A stretch of 64,000 bases of DNA from Halococcus qingdaonensis (GCF_024508235.1 NZ_CP101943.1:930001-994000), one strand, 5' to 3'; counted from the stretch's first letter, positions 51,008 through 60,476 are shown. The notes: generated by a model not told the origin, from the letters alone. Numbers and translations are program-made.

Positions 51008-52045
51008 TCAGTCGGTGTCGATCGGTTCGTGGACGGCGCGGTAGCCGTCGTCGGTCGCGGTCAGGGTCTCGATCGCGTAGAGCCGCAACGAGCGCTCCTG
51101 TTTCGTCGTGACCGGGAACTCGTAGTGCTCGGCCTCGTAGGCGAACTCGTCGACGCCGTGCTCGTCGACGAACGCGCGGTGATCGTCGAGGCGCGTTCTC
51201 GCGACGGCCCGGGAGAGCGCGAGTGCGTCCTCGACGCGATCGCCGAACGCCTCCGCGAACCCCGCCTCGCGCTCGGAACCGATCGAGTCGCGCGCGGCGG
51301 CCATCGCGGCGAGGCTCGTCGTGCCCGTCCCCCAGAACGGATCGAGAACCGTGTCCCCGACGACGCTGTACATGTTGACGAGGCGATACGGGATCGCGAA
51401 CGGGTAGGCCGCCGAGCGATCCCGGCGGTCGTCGCCGTCGAGCGCCTGGTGTTCGCCGGTGACGTCCGTCCAGAGGTCCGAAAACCAGCGATTGCGCTCC
51501 TCCCAGAAGTAGGCCGACTCGTAGCGACGATCGGCGTTCGGTTCGAACTGTCGCGTCCCGCCGTTGCGAAAGATCAGTATATACTCGTGTTCGAGCGTGA
51601 CGTAGGCGTTCGGCGGAACCATGCCGCTGCCCATGAACTTCGCGCCGGAGTTGGTCGGCTTCCGCCAGAGGATCTCGGGGAGGGGCTCGAACCCGCGCGC
51701 CTCGAACGCATCGACGATTCGGGAGTGATTCCCCCAGACGCGAAAGCTTCCGTCGACCTTCCGCGTCGCGTCGCCGACGTTGACGCAGGCGATGCCGCCG
51801 TCGACGAGCACGCGTGCGAGTTCGTCCCAGACTGCGCCGAGCTGGTCGTGCATCAGCTCGAATGCCCCTCGTCCGTCGCCCGCGTCGAGTCGCTCGCCGA
51901 TCGCGGGATCGAGTTCGGTGAAGAGCTCGTCCCACATCTCGATCATCGGATACGGCGGCGAGGTGACGACGAGTTCGACGCTGTCGTCGGCGACCCCGTC
52001 GAGCCGTCGGGAATCGCCGACGACGACGCGATGGCTGGTCTCCAT
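51008..52045 (-). CDS. Orphan DNA methyltransferase, N4-cytosine/N6-adenine amino type; candidate CTAG methylase (Zim-like)
   Basis: Encodes 345 residues. Motif IV is TSPPYPM (about residues 29-35, SPPY as in N4-cytosine enzymes) and motif I follows late as LDPFWGTGTTSLAA (about residues 233-246), the beta-class order. No restriction endonuclease gene is next to it. Haloarchaea carry an orphan CTAG methylase (Zim in Haloferax volcanii) of similar size and type, and CTAG is rare in this window. The recognition site is inferred, not shown. Confidence 0.82.
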   Translation of the reverse strand: METSHRVVVGDSRRLDGVADDSVELVVTSPPYPMIEMWDELFTELDPAIGERLDAGDGRGAFELMHDQLGAVWDELARVLVDGGIACVNVGDATRKVDGSFRVWGNHSRIVDAFEARGFEPLPEILWRKPTNSGAKFMGSGMVPPNAYVTLEHEYILIFRNGGTRQFEPNADRRYESAYFWEERNRWFSDLWTDVTGEHQALDGDDRRDRSAAYPFAIPYRLVNMYSVVGDTVLDPFWGTGTTSLAAMAAARDSIGSEREAGFAEAFGDRVEDALALSRAVARTRLDDHRAFVDEHGVDEFAYEAEHYEFPVTTKQERSLRLYAIETLTATDDGYRAVHEPIDTD

Positions 52046-52101
52046 TGGCGATAGCCACCACGCCGTCGGTGAAAACGTCCGCGGAGATCGAATTTAACGA
52101 C

Positions 52102-52644
52102 TCAGGCCGCGAGCTTCTCGGCGAACTTCTCCCGCACCTTCTCGATCTTCGGCTGGGCGTGGATGGAGCAGTAGGCGTCGTCGGGGTTTTTCTCGTAGTA
52201 GTTCTGGTGCTCCTCACTCGCCTCGTAGAACGTGTCGAGCGGCTCGACCTCGGTGACGACGTCGTCATCGTAGCCACCCTCCGCGTCGAGCGCGTCGACG
52301 TAGGCCGCGGCCTTCTCCTGCTGGTCGTCGCTATGGGTGAAGATCGCCGAGCGGTACTGGCTGCCGATGTCGGGGCCCTGTCGGTTCAGCTGGGTCGGAT
52401 CGTGGACGGTGAAGAACACGTCCAGGAGGTCCTCGTAGGCGATGTGCTCGGGATCGTATTCGATCTGGACGACCTCCGCATGGCCGGTGGTGCCCGAACA
52501 GACTTCTCGGTAGGTCGGATTCTCGGTGTGGCCGCCCGCGTAGCCCGAGGTCACGTCGAGCACGCCGTCGAGCTCCTCCACGGGGGCCTCGATACACCAG
52601 AAACAGCCGCCGGCGAGCGTCGCGCGTTCGGTTTCGGTTGCCAT
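52102..52644 (-). CDS. msrA: Peptide-methionine (S)-S-oxide reductase
   Basis: Encodes 180 residues. The active-site motif GGCFWCIEA (residues 12-20) with GYAGGHTENPTYREVCSGTTGHAEVV (about residues 34-59) is diagnostic of MsrA. It reduces methionine-S-sulfoxide in proteins using thiols. It is a single-domain enzyme, not fused to MsrB. A 56-nt gap separates it from the methyltransferase gene. Confidence 0.95.
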   Translation of the reverse strand: MATETERATLAGGCFWCIEAPVEELDGVLDVTSGYAGGHTENPTYREVCSGTTGHAEVVQIEYDPEHIAYEDLLDVFFTVHDPTQLNRQGPDIGSQYRSAIFTHSDDQQEKAAAYVDALDAEGGYDDDVVTEVEPLDTFYEASEEHQNYYEKNPDDAYCSIHAQPKIEKVREKFAEKLAA

Positions 52645-52724
52645 ACGCGCGATTGGGCGTGCTCGGGGGAAAACCCATCGGCCCGGTCGGAGTGAGGTAT
52701 TTCACCACGGGCCACGATGGACCG

Positions 52725-54413
52725 ATGATGAGCGACTACACCGGCGCGGAGCTGTTCGTCGACGCGCTCGCCGACTACGGCGTCACGCACGTCTTCGGCA
52801 ATCCCGGAACCACCGAACTCCCAGTCGTGCACGCCCTCGCCGATAGCGAGATCGAGTACGTGCTGGGGCTCCACGAGGACATCGCGGTCGGAATGGCGGG
52901 CGGCTACGCCCAGACGCGCCGGTATCACGCCGACCACGACGATTCCGTCATGCCCCTCGGCGTGGCGAACCTCCACCTCGCACCGGGGCTCGCCCACGGT
53001 CTCGGCAATCTCTACGCCGCGAAGGTCGCCGGCGCGCCGCTGCTGGTGACGGCCGGCAACCACAGTTCTGATTTCCGTCACGAGGAGCCGATCCTCTCGG
53101 GCGATCTCCTCCGGATGACCCGCCAGTTCTGTAAGGACAGCCAGGAGATCCTCGACGTCGAGGCGATTCCGACGATGGTCCGCCGGGCAGTGCGGACGGC
53201 GCTCACGCCGCCGACGGGCCCCGTCTTTCTGGGACTCCCGTTGGACACGATGCTCGCCGAAACCGACGCCAGCCCCGAGCGACTCGGGCCGATCCCCACC
53301 GGCGGACGCGGCGACGCGGCGAGTATCAAGCGCGCGGCCGATCTCCTGGCCGAGGCCGATGCGCCGGTGCTGGTCGTCGGCGATCACGTGGCGCGGGCGG
53401 GCGCGGACGCGGTCGCGGCGGCTGTCGAACTAGCCGAGGCGAGCGGCGCGCGCGTCCACGGCGAGATCCTCCTCTCGGAGGTCGACTTCCCGATGGATCA
53501 CGAGCAGTGGGTCTCGCCGATCCCGCCCGACGAGGAGCTTGCACGAACGCTGTTGAGCGCCGACACTGTCGTTTTCGCCGGCTGTTCGACAAACACCACG
53601 CTGACGCGCCACGAGGGCGACCTCGTCGCCGACGACACGACCTGCATCCATCTGAGCGACGCGGTTCACGAGATCGGGAAGAACCAGCCCGCCGACGCGG
53701 CCGTCGTCGGCGATCCTGGCGACGTGATGGACGACCTCGCCGCCCGACTGCGCGAGCGCCTCGACGACGAGCAGCGGGACGAACGACTCGACACGGTGCG
53801 CTCGGTGAAGGAGATGGTCGAGGGACAGCTGGCCACGATGGGTGAGGGCGACGAGGACGATCCACGCGCTTCGAAGGCCGAACTCGTCGATGCGCTCGAA
53901 GCGGCCGCACCGGACGCCTACATCGTCGACGAAGGGATCACCGCGAAGTACGCGATGCTGACGCGCTGGCCGCTTCAGCCTGAGCAGTACATCTCGAACA
54001 AAGGTGGCGGGCTAGGCTATGGACTTCCCGCGTCGGTGGGCGCGGCGCTCGCCGAGGGCCAGCGCGAGAGCCCACGGGACGTCGTGGGGTTCGTCGGCGA
54101 CGGCTCGTATCTCTACTACCCCCATTCGCTCTACACCGCCGCGCGATACGACCTCGACCTCACCGTCGTGATCCCCGACAACAGAAATTATCGGATTCTG
54201 AAGGACAACACGCTCGACGTGATGGGTGGCGAGGAAGACGAATACGACTGGCAGGACATGGAGTTCGATCCGCCCGTCGACATCCCGACGAATGTCGAGA
54301 GCCACGGTGCGCGGGGGGAGTTGATCGAACCGCCCGCAGAGATCGCACCCGCCGTCCAGGACGCGCTCGACAGGGATGGCCCGGACGTGCTCGACGTGCT
54401 GGTGCACGACTGA
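52725..54413 (+). CDS. Thiamine-diphosphate-dependent enzyme (acetolactate synthase/benzoylformate decarboxylase family)
   Basis: Encodes 562 residues with the three-domain ThDP fold. The catalytic Glu is in LGLHEDIAVGMAGGYAQ (about residue 47). The ThDP-magnesium motif is GFVGDGSYLYYPHSLYTAARYDLDLTVVIPDNRNYRIL (about residues 455-490, GDG...N). It lacks the strict acetolactate-synthase pattern, so decarboxylase or lyase activity on a 2-oxo acid is more likely. Two adjacent ATGs (52725 and 52728) are possible starts. Confidence 0.85.
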   Translation: MMSDYTGAELFVDALADYGVTHVFGNPGTTELPVVHALADSEIEYVLGLHEDIAVGMAGGYAQTRRYHADHDDSVMPLGVANLHLAPGLAHGLGNLYAAKVAGAPLLVTAGNHSSDFRHEEPILSGDLLRMTRQFCKDSQEILDVEAIPTMVRRAVRTALTPPTGPVFLGLPLDTMLAETDASPERLGPIPTGGRGDAASIKRAADLLAEADAPVLVVGDHVARAGADAVAAAVELAEASGARVHGEILLSEVDFPMDHEQWVSPIPPDEELARTLLSADTVVFAGCSTNTTLTRHEGDLVADDTTCIHLSDAVHEIGKNQPADAAVVGDPGDVMDDLAARLRERLDDEQRDERLDTVRSVKEMVEGQLATMGEGDEDDPRASKAELVDALEAAAPDAYIVDEGITAKYAMLTRWPLQPEQYISNKGGGLGYGLPASVGAALAEGQRESPRDVVGFVGDGSYLYYPHSLYTAARYDLDLTVVIPDNRNYRILKDNTLDVMGGEEDEYDWQDMEFDPPVDIPTNVESHGARGELIEPPAEIAPAVQDALDRDGPDVLDVLVHD

Positions 54414-54455
54414 CCCGACGGAAAGCATTTGCCGGGCGTCGACCCATTGCTAACA

Positions 54456-55322
54456 ATGCGGAAGGCGATTCTCGGCGGACTGTTCGCGGCGGCGGTCGTC
54501 CTCGCCGGCTGCAACGGGGTCGCACTCGGCGGTGACGAAACCCCGTCCCGGACGGTGACGCCAGCGGCCGTCCCCACCGACGAGCCGACGCCGACGGCCG
54601 TGCCGCGGCTCGCACCGGGCCTCACCGAAGGGGGTGTGACCGATGCGTTCGCGCTCGGTGAAGCCCACGCGTCCGCTCTCGACAACACTTCCTACACCCT
54701 GCACGAGAGCTACGCCATCGAGTACGCGAACGGGACCGCCTACAACCGGGGTTCGGCCGACGCGCGACTCGCGGCCAACGACAGCCGATACTACGTCCGG
54801 CGAAACGCCTCGGGACTCCTCTTCGGCGGCGGCGCGTTCGCCAGAGCGATCTGGTCGAACGGCGAGCGCGTTCTCGTGACCGACACGACGAACGAGAGCA
54901 CGTCGTACGACTCCCCGCGGAACGTCGAGGGTGAGTCGATGCCGCCCCGCGAGGCACTCACGATCGATCCGACGAAGCGCCAACAGCTGTACGCCTATCT
55001 CGGCTCGGTCGAGACCCGCGTGACCGGGACCGAGACGCGAAACGGAACGACGCTCCACCGCGCCGAGTCGACGAGCGTGACGAACCCGGCCGCCTTCGAG
55101 ATCCAGTGGACTGACCCACGGAACCTCTCGCTCGTCGTGTTCGTCGATTCACGCGGGCTCGTCCACGAGTATCGACTTGATTACACGGCATCACTCGACG
55201 GCACTCCCGTCGACGTTCGTCGGCACGTGCGCTACACGAATCTCGGAAACACTACCATCGAGCGCCCCTCCTGGTACGACGCGGCCATCGCAAACGTCTC
55301 GACCGCCACGACCGCGGACTGA
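54456..55322 (+). CDS. Secreted lipoprotein, function unknown
   Basis: Encodes 288 residues. The signal peptide MRKAILGGLFAAAVVLAGC ends in a lipobox LAGC with the Cys at residue 19. A Thr/Pro/Ala-rich linker (about residues 28-50), typical of haloarchaeal surface anchors, follows. The rest is beta-rich with several N-x-S/T sequons (NDSR, NASG, NGTT, NLSL, NTTIE). It is probably N-glycosylated and attached to the outer membrane face. It is similar in layout to other haloarchaeal DUF7537-type lipoproteins. Confidence 0.78.
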   Translation: MRKAILGGLFAAAVVLAGCNGVALGGDETPSRTVTPAAVPTDEPTPTAVPRLAPGLTEGGVTDAFALGEAHASALDNTSYTLHESYAIEYANGTAYNRGSADARLAANDSRYYVRRNASGLLFGGGAFARAIWSNGERVLVTDTTNESTSYDSPRNVEGESMPPREALTIDPTKRQQLYAYLGSVETRVTGTETRNGTTLHRAESTSVTNPAAFEIQWTDPRNLSLVVFVDSRGLVHEYRLDYTASLDGTPVDVRRHVRYTNLGNTTIERPSWYDAAIANVSTATTAD

Positions 55323-55325
55323 GGT

Positions 55326-56735
55326 TCAGTCGACTCGCAGACGCTCGCCGTCGGCGGTTTCGGGAAAGATCTTGCCGGGGTTGAGCGTGTCCTTCGGATC
55401 GAGTGCGCGTTTGATGGCACGCATCGTCTCGACGCTGCCCTCGCCGTGTTCTGCGACCATGTACTCTCGTTTTCCCTGCCCGACGCCGTGTTCGCCGGTC
55501 GCGGTGCCACCGAGTTCGATGGTTCGCTGGACGACGGCATCGGAGATCTCCCGGCCGGCCGCGAGTTCGTCTTCGTCGTTCGGATCGACCAGCACGTTGT
55601 AGTGGACGTTGCCGTCGCCGGCGTGGCCGAACGTCGTCACGTCGAGGCCGTACTCGTCGCCGCGCGCCTTCGCGTAGCGGACGATCTCGGGGAAGTGGCT
55701 GATCGGCACGGTGATGTCGCCGGGTTTGGCCGGGCGACGCGGCGGATCGTAGGCGATCATGGCGTTCGCGAGGTTTCGTCTGGCGTCCCAGAGTTCGTCC
55801 ATCTCGTCGCCGGCGGCCATCTCGAAGCGGTCGGCATCGTAATTTTCGAAGATCTCGCGGCAGGCTTCGATCTCGGCCTCGACGTGGTGGTTCGCGTGGA
55901 ATTCCAGGAAGACGGTCGGAACGTTCGGCAGGTCGGTCCCGGAGTAGGCGTTGGCGATCTTCGTGCTCAGCGGGTCGATGAGTTCGATGGTGGCCACGTC
56001 GACGCCGGCCTGCATCGTCGCGGCGATCGCCGCGGCGGCCGTGTCGAGATCGTCGAAGGTCGCCCGCCCGCCGCGGATCTGTTTCGGTCGGCGGGCGAGT
56101 TCGAACGTTACGCGCGTGACGACCGCGAGCGTCCCCTCACTGCCGATCAGGAGATCGGTCAGGTTGTAACCACTCGACGTTTTGACCGCCCGGCTCCCGG
56201 TCTCGATCACCGTGCCGTCGGCCAGGACGGCTTCGAGACCGAGCACCCAGTCACTTACTTCGCCATACTTGACTGTTTTCGCGCCGCTGGCGTCGTTCGC
56301 GACCATCCCGCCAACGGTCGAGATGTCGCCCGACTGTGGCAGCGGGGGCAAGAACAGTTCTTCGTCGGCGACCGCGTCGTTCACCCCCGATCCGAGGACG
56401 CCGGGTTCGACGTCGATCTGGAAGTCCGCCGGTCGAGCGTCGAGGACACGATCCATCCGCGTGCAGTCCATGCTGATGCCCTGAAAGGCCGGCAGTACGT
56501 TCCCTTCCAACCCCGTGCCCGCCGCGTACGGCGTCACCGGCACCTCGCGCTCGTTGGCCGCGGCGAGCACCGCGCTCACCTCCGCCGTGGATTCGGGCCA
56601 ACAGACCGCATCGGGTCGCACGCGCTCGCCGTCCGGTGTTCCCCAGTCGCCTGCGTGGCCGTCGCGGTCGTCGTCGCCGAACGAGAACTGCTCGTCGGCG
56701 AGGTGATCGGCGAGAAACGAACAGTCGTATGCCAT
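55326..56735 (-). CDS. FAD-binding oxidoreductase, GlcD/D-lactate dehydrogenase type
   Basis: Encodes 469 residues from MAYDCSFLADHLADEQF. FAD-binding PCMH segments: RPDAVCWPESTAEVSAVLAAANEREVPVTPYAAGTGLEGNVLPA (about residues 40-83), LPQSGDISTVGGMVANDASGAKTVKYG and ENGD-like TFGHAGDGNVHYNVLVDP (about residues 371-388). The C-terminus has TGEHGVGQGKREYM and LDPKDTLNPGKIF. It oxidises glycolate, D-lactate or a 2-hydroxy acid. An upstream ATG at 56909 would add a basic, non-conserved leader and was rejected. Confidence 0.9.
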   Translation of the reverse strand: MAYDCSFLADHLADEQFSFGDDDRDGHAGDWGTPDGERVRPDAVCWPESTAEVSAVLAAANEREVPVTPYAAGTGLEGNVLPAFQGISMDCTRMDRVLDARPADFQIDVEPGVLGSGVNDAVADEELFLPPLPQSGDISTVGGMVANDASGAKTVKYGEVSDWVLGLEAVLADGTVIETGSRAVKTSSGYNLTDLLIGSEGTLAVVTRVTFELARRPKQIRGGRATFDDLDTAAAAIAATMQAGVDVATIELIDPLSTKIANAYSGTDLPNVPTVFLEFHANHHVEAEIEACREIFENYDADRFEMAAGDEMDELWDARRNLANAMIAYDPPRRPAKPGDITVPISHFPEIVRYAKARGDEYGLDVTTFGHAGDGNVHYNVLVDPNDEDELAAGREISDAVVQRTIELGGTATGEHGVGQGKREYMVAEHGEGSVETMRAIKRALDPKDTLNPGKIFPETADGERLRVD

Positions 56736-57042
56736 ATGTTGACTGCACGTGTGCCGGCGATAAAACTCCGGCGTCGGTGCGAGGCGTTTGGCCGATGGTT
56801 CGTACGGCCACTCGACAACAGCTCGACGCCACGCCCAGCGGACACGAGAACGACGAACGGGAACGTCGCACCGCTGCCCGACAGTTATTCGGTTAATAGT
56901 AGATCTCATGCTATTATTTATCTCTTAAACGTCGCGAATAAAAGATGAAACAATGGATACATTTATGCATCTAATGTGTGAAGTGGCATCCCCTGACACC
57001 CCACACGTCACGGATGACGATGTGCGTGAGGTCAGGAAAATC
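56736..57042. other. Promoter-rich gap before the MscS-like gene
   Basis: The last 150 nt before 57043 are AT-rich: CTATTATTTATCTC (56912-56925) and ACATTTATGCATC (56962-56974) resemble TATA boxes. No convincing gene lies in the divergent gap. An in-frame ATG at 56953 could extend the next protein by 30 residues. Confidence 0.5.
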
Positions 57043-58149
57043 ATGACAGAAACGTACACAATCGGCGACAGTATCGTCCTCCAGACAGTCCCCGACTCCG
57101 TGCAGCCACTGATAGAGGGATTCCTCTCGGCCATCCCGTCAATAATTGCTGCGATCGTCATCCTCATCATCGGCTGGATCGTCGGCATCGTTCTCGGCAA
57201 TGCGGTCAAACGCGTCATCAGAAGTATCAGTCCCTCACAGTACGTTTCGGGGACGCCGCTCGAACCCGAGGGCGACGCCGACGAGTCCCTTGCGGGCGGA
57301 CTCGGTAAGCTCGTCAAGTACATTATCATCATCTTCGCACTCCTCCTCGCGCTCCAACAGCTCCAGCTCCCGATCCCTGGCGATATACTGTCGAGTATCG
57401 TCTCGGCCGTGCTGAAAATCGTCGTGGCGGCCATCATCCTCGGCGTCGGGTTCGCCATCGGTCGGTTCGTCGGTGACATCATCGGCAGCGTCCTCGGTGG
57501 ATTCAATCTTAACCGCTATCTGGAAGGGACGCCGCTCGTGCGCATCACGGACGCGGTCGGCGGGGTCGGTAACGCCCTCGGAACGGTCGTCGAATACGTC
57601 ATCTACTACTTCGCGCTGGTTCAGGCGGTGGATGCGCTCCAGTTCGGCGTGCTCACCCAGATGTTCACCGGCCTGACGGCGTACCTCCCGGTGCTCATCG
57701 GCGCGCTCATCTTCCTCCTCATCGGCATCTACGTGGCCGACCTGCTCGGTGACGTCGTGGCGGATATCAACACGAGCCAGGTGACCGACTACGCCGGTCT
57801 CGGTGTGAAGGTGTTCGCCTACTACTACGTCATCACGACGGTGTTGAGCAGGCTCGGTCTCGGCGTCGATATCCTCGAAACCCTCTTCAACACGGTTGTC
57901 GTGTCGTTCTTCGGTGCGCTCGGTGTCGGGCTTGCCCTCGCCATCGCCATCGGTCTCGGCTGGGGCAGCAAGGACTACGTCGCCGAGAACATCGACAGCT
58001 GGATGTCGAGCGCACGCAGCAGCGCCGACGATCTCACTGAAGGAGGTGGAACTACCGGACACACCCAGAGCACCGACGACGAGGACATGTTCGACGACGA
58101 CACGCGGGGTGGCTCCGGGCCGAGCGGCACGGGCGATCCCGACGTCTGA
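57043..58149 (+). CDS. MscS-type TM-helix repeat membrane protein
   Basis: Encodes 368 residues from MTETYTIGDSIVLQTVPDSVQPLIEGF; an in-frame ATG at 56953 would give 398. Repeated units of a hydrophobic helix plus a basic or Asn-rich amphipathic segment (IPSIIAAIVILIIGWIVGIVLGNAVKRVI, LGVGFAIGRFVGDIIGSVLGGFNLNRYLEGTPL) match the conserved TM-helix domain of archaeal mechanosensitive channel relatives (PF05552), here without the MscS beta domain. The C-terminal about 45 residues are disordered and acidic. Confidence 0.8.
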   Translation: MTETYTIGDSIVLQTVPDSVQPLIEGFLSAIPSIIAAIVILIIGWIVGIVLGNAVKRVIRSISPSQYVSGTPLEPEGDADESLAGGLGKLVKYIIIIFALLLALQQLQLPIPGDILSSIVSAVLKIVVAAIILGVGFAIGRFVGDIIGSVLGGFNLNRYLEGTPLVRITDAVGGVGNALGTVVEYVIYYFALVQAVDALQFGVLTQMFTGLTAYLPVLIGALIFLLIGIYVADLLGDVVADINTSQVTDYAGLGVKVFAYYYVITTVLSRLGLGVDILETLFNTVVVSFFGALGVGLALAIAIGLGWGSKDYVAENIDSWMSSARSSADDLTEGGGTTGHTQSTDDEDMFDDDTRGGSGPSGTGDPDV

Positions 58150-58166
58150 GCCCGTTCGCACAACGA

Positions 58167-58175
58167 CTTTTTACC
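58167..58175 (+). promoter_or_regulatory. TATA box of the AI-2E-type transporter gene
   Basis: CTTTTTACC is centred about 27 nt before the ATG at 58197, typical of leaderless transcription. Confidence 0.5.
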
Positions 58176-58196
58176 CGTTCCGGCTCTGTTCGCGGC

Positions 58197-59462
58197 ATGG
58201 CTAGCCTGCTCGGCGACTACGACCGCTCGCGGATCCCGGTCTGGCTCATGGCGGTCGTCTTCGGCCTCGCGCTCTCGTTCGTCGTCTGGCGGTATATCGG
58301 TACGTTCGTCCTCGGACTGTTCGTCTACTACATCACGCGCCCGATCCACCGCCGGCTCGGCGATCACGTGCCGACGTCGAGCCTCGCGGCGGCGGTCTCG
58401 CTGACGACAGTCGCGCTGCCGGTGATCCTGCTCATCGGCTACACGCTCTACGTCGGCACGTTCCAGCTCGCCGATATCGCCGAGAGTGCGAACCTCCAGC
58501 CCGTGCTCGACGCGCTCGAACCGTACGTCGAGAACGCTGGCGTCGGCACCGAGCCACAGGCCGTCATCAGCTCGGCGATCGAGAACCCCCAGCAGTTCCT
58601 GAGCGGCGGCGTGATCGACACGATCACCGAGGCCGCGACGCCGCTGTTCGCGTATCTCGGCGCGTTCGGCAACGCGCTCATCCACCTGTTCGTCGTGCTC
58701 GCGCTCGCTTTTTACCTCCTGCGCGACGACCACAAGCTCGCAGCGTGGTTTCGCAGCCAGCTCGCCGGCGACGGGACGCCAATGTACGCCTACCTGGACG
58801 CGGTCGATCGCAATCTAAAGACCATCTACTTCGGCAACATCCTGAACGCCTTCTCGACGGCGATCCTCGCGGCGATATCCTACAACCTGCTCAACGCCGT
58901 CAGCCCGGCCGGCGTCGCCGTGCCCTCGCCCACGCTGCTGGGACTGCTCACCGGCGTCGGCAGTCTCGTGCCCGTCATCGGCATGAAGATCGTCTACGTC
59001 CCGGTCGCGCTGTTGCTCGGCATCGAGGCCGTTCTCGTCAGTCCCGCGCTGCTCTGGTTCCCGCTCGTCTTCGCGGTCGTCTCGCTGGTCATCGTCGATA
59101 CGATCCCCGACCTCGTGCTCCGACCCTACGTCTCCGGCCGGGATCTCCACACCGGCTCGGTGATGATCGCCTACATCATCGGCCCGCTGCTGTTCGGCTG
59201 GTACGGACTCTTCCTCGGCCCGCTGCTGCTCGTACTGTTCGTCCACTTCGCCCGCATCCTCCTGCCCGAGCTCGTCCGTGGCGAACCGCTCACCGCGCGG
59301 GCGACGGCGGGCAACCCGCTCCATCCCTCCAACGAGCTCTCCGTTCCCGAACCGGAACCGGTCGACACAACCGATGAGTCGAACGCCGAGACCGATGGCG
59401 CAGGGCCTGCAGACGACGAGTCGTCACGATCGCCCGATGGCGGAACCGAGCATAGCGAATAA
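58197..59462 (+). CDS. AI-2E family membrane transporter
   Basis: Encodes 421 residues with about seven to eight membrane helices. RSRIPVWLMAVVFGLALSFVVWRYIGTFVLGLFVYYITRPIHRRLG opens the family. FYLLRDD, LLGLLTGVGSLVPVIGM (about residues 248-264) and DTIPDLVLRPYVSGRDLHTGSVMIAYIIGPLLFGWYGLFLGPLLLVLFVHF (about residues 303-353) are the conserved C-terminal signature. Members export small molecules or act as Na+(Li+)/H+ antiporters. It ends in an acidic disordered tail. Confidence 0.87.
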   Translation: MASLLGDYDRSRIPVWLMAVVFGLALSFVVWRYIGTFVLGLFVYYITRPIHRRLGDHVPTSSLAAAVSLTTVALPVILLIGYTLYVGTFQLADIAESANLQPVLDALEPYVENAGVGTEPQAVISSAIENPQQFLSGGVIDTITEAATPLFAYLGAFGNALIHLFVVLALAFYLLRDDHKLAAWFRSQLAGDGTPMYAYLDAVDRNLKTIYFGNILNAFSTAILAAISYNLLNAVSPAGVAVPSPTLLGLLTGVGSLVPVIGMKIVYVPVALLLGIEAVLVSPALLWFPLVFAVVSLVIVDTIPDLVLRPYVSGRDLHTGSVMIAYIIGPLLFGWYGLFLGPLLLVLFVHFARILLPELVRGEPLTARATAGNPLHPSNELSVPEPEPVDTTDESNAETDGAGPADDESSRSPDGGTEHSE

Positions 59463-59476
59463 ACCACGCCCGGATG

Positions 59477-59484
59477 GTTTATCC
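59477..59484 (+). promoter_or_regulatory. TATA box of the quinone oxidoreductase gene
   Basis: GTTTATCC lies about 27 nt before the ATG at 59508, embedded in CCGGATGGTTTATCCGG, which is itself an inverted repeat (CCGGAT/ATCCGG, 59470-59486). Confidence 0.5.
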
Positions 59485-59507
59485 GGACAGACCTCTAACC
59501 ATCGGTG

Positions 59508-60476
59508 ATGCAAGCCGTAGAAATCACCGAATTCGGCGACAGCGACGTCATCGAAACGACCGAGCGCGACAGACCGGAGCCCGGTGACGGCGAGGTGCGC
59601 GTCGCCGTCGAGGCAGCGGGGATCAACTTCGCGGACATCATGCAGCGCCGCGGCCACTACGTCGGCGGGCCGGAGCCGCCCTACGTGCCGGGCATGGAAG
59701 CTGCTGGCACCATCGATGCGGTCGGTGACGGCGTCGATCGCGAGGTCGGCGAGCGCGTGGTCGCCATGACCGACGAGGGCTACGCCGAGTACACCACCGC
59801 CGACGCCGCCGGACTGTTCGACATTCCGGAGTCGATGAGTTTTCCCGAAGCGGCTGGCTTTCCCGTCCAGTTCCTGACCGCCCACAACACCCTGTTCGAG
59901 TGGGGTGGGCTGGAAGAGGGCGAGCGCGTATTGGTCCACGCGGCCGCTGGCGGCGTCGGCACTGCCGCGACACAGCTCGCGAGCGAGGCCGGCGCGGAGG
60001 TCTTCGGCACCGCGAGCACACAGGACAAGCTCGATCTCGCCGAGCGCCTCGGGCTCGATCACCCGATCAACTACACCGAGACCGAGTTCGCCGAGACGGT
60101 GAACGACGCTACCGACGGCGAGGGCGTCGATCTCGTTCTCGACGGAATCGGCGGCGATACCACGACCGAGAGCCTCGACTGTCTCACCCACTTCGGTCGG
60201 ATGGTGTCGTACGGTGCGGCGAGCGGCGAGCCCGGCTATCCCGACACGAGCACGCTGCTGTTCAACAACTTCACCATTCAGGGCTACCACCTCGGCCAGT
60301 CGATGCAGCGCGCCCCCGAGCGCGTGCTCGATGCCGTCCCGCATCTGACCGAACTGCTCACCAGCGGTGAACTTGAAGTAATCGTCGGTGAGACGTTCCC
60401 GCTGGCCGAGGCCGCCGATGCTCACGAGTATATCGAAAACCGCGAGTCGAGCGGGAAGGTCGTTCTCGAACCCTAA
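59508..60476 (+). CDS. Quinone oxidoreductase/zinc-free MDR family protein
   Basis: Encodes 322 residues. GVxxxD is absent and the Rossmann motif is VHAAAGGVGTAATQLA (about residues 144-159), the quinone-reductase type. GINFADIMQRRGHY and PPYVPGMEAAGTIDAVGDGV (about residues 38-75) are the family substrate-domain segments; no structural zinc Cys loop is present. It reduces quinones or enones with NADPH. A GTG three bases upstream is an alternative start. Confidence 0.88.
   Translation: MQAVEITEFGDSDVIETTERDRPEPGDGEVRVAVEAAGINFADIMQRRGHYVGGPEPPYVPGMEAAGTIDAVGDGVDREVGERVVAMTDEGYAEYTTADAAGLFDIPESMSFPEAAGFPVQFLTAHNTLFEWGGLEEGERVLVHAAAGGVGTAATQLASEAGAEVFGTASTQDKLDLAERLGLDHPINYTETEFAETVNDATDGEGVDLVLDGIGGDTTTESLDCLTHFGRMVSYGAASGEPGYPDTSTLLFNNFTIQGYHLGQSMQRAPERVLDAVPHLTELLTSGELEVIVGETFPLAEAADAHEYIENRESSGKVVLEP

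Noticed and set aside
56953-57042. An upstream ATG extending the MscS-like protein by 30 residues.
   Set aside because: The extension is polar with weak coding bias, while the family usually begins close to the QTVPDSVQ segment. A TATA-like box before 56953 keeps it possible, so it is recorded only as an alternative.
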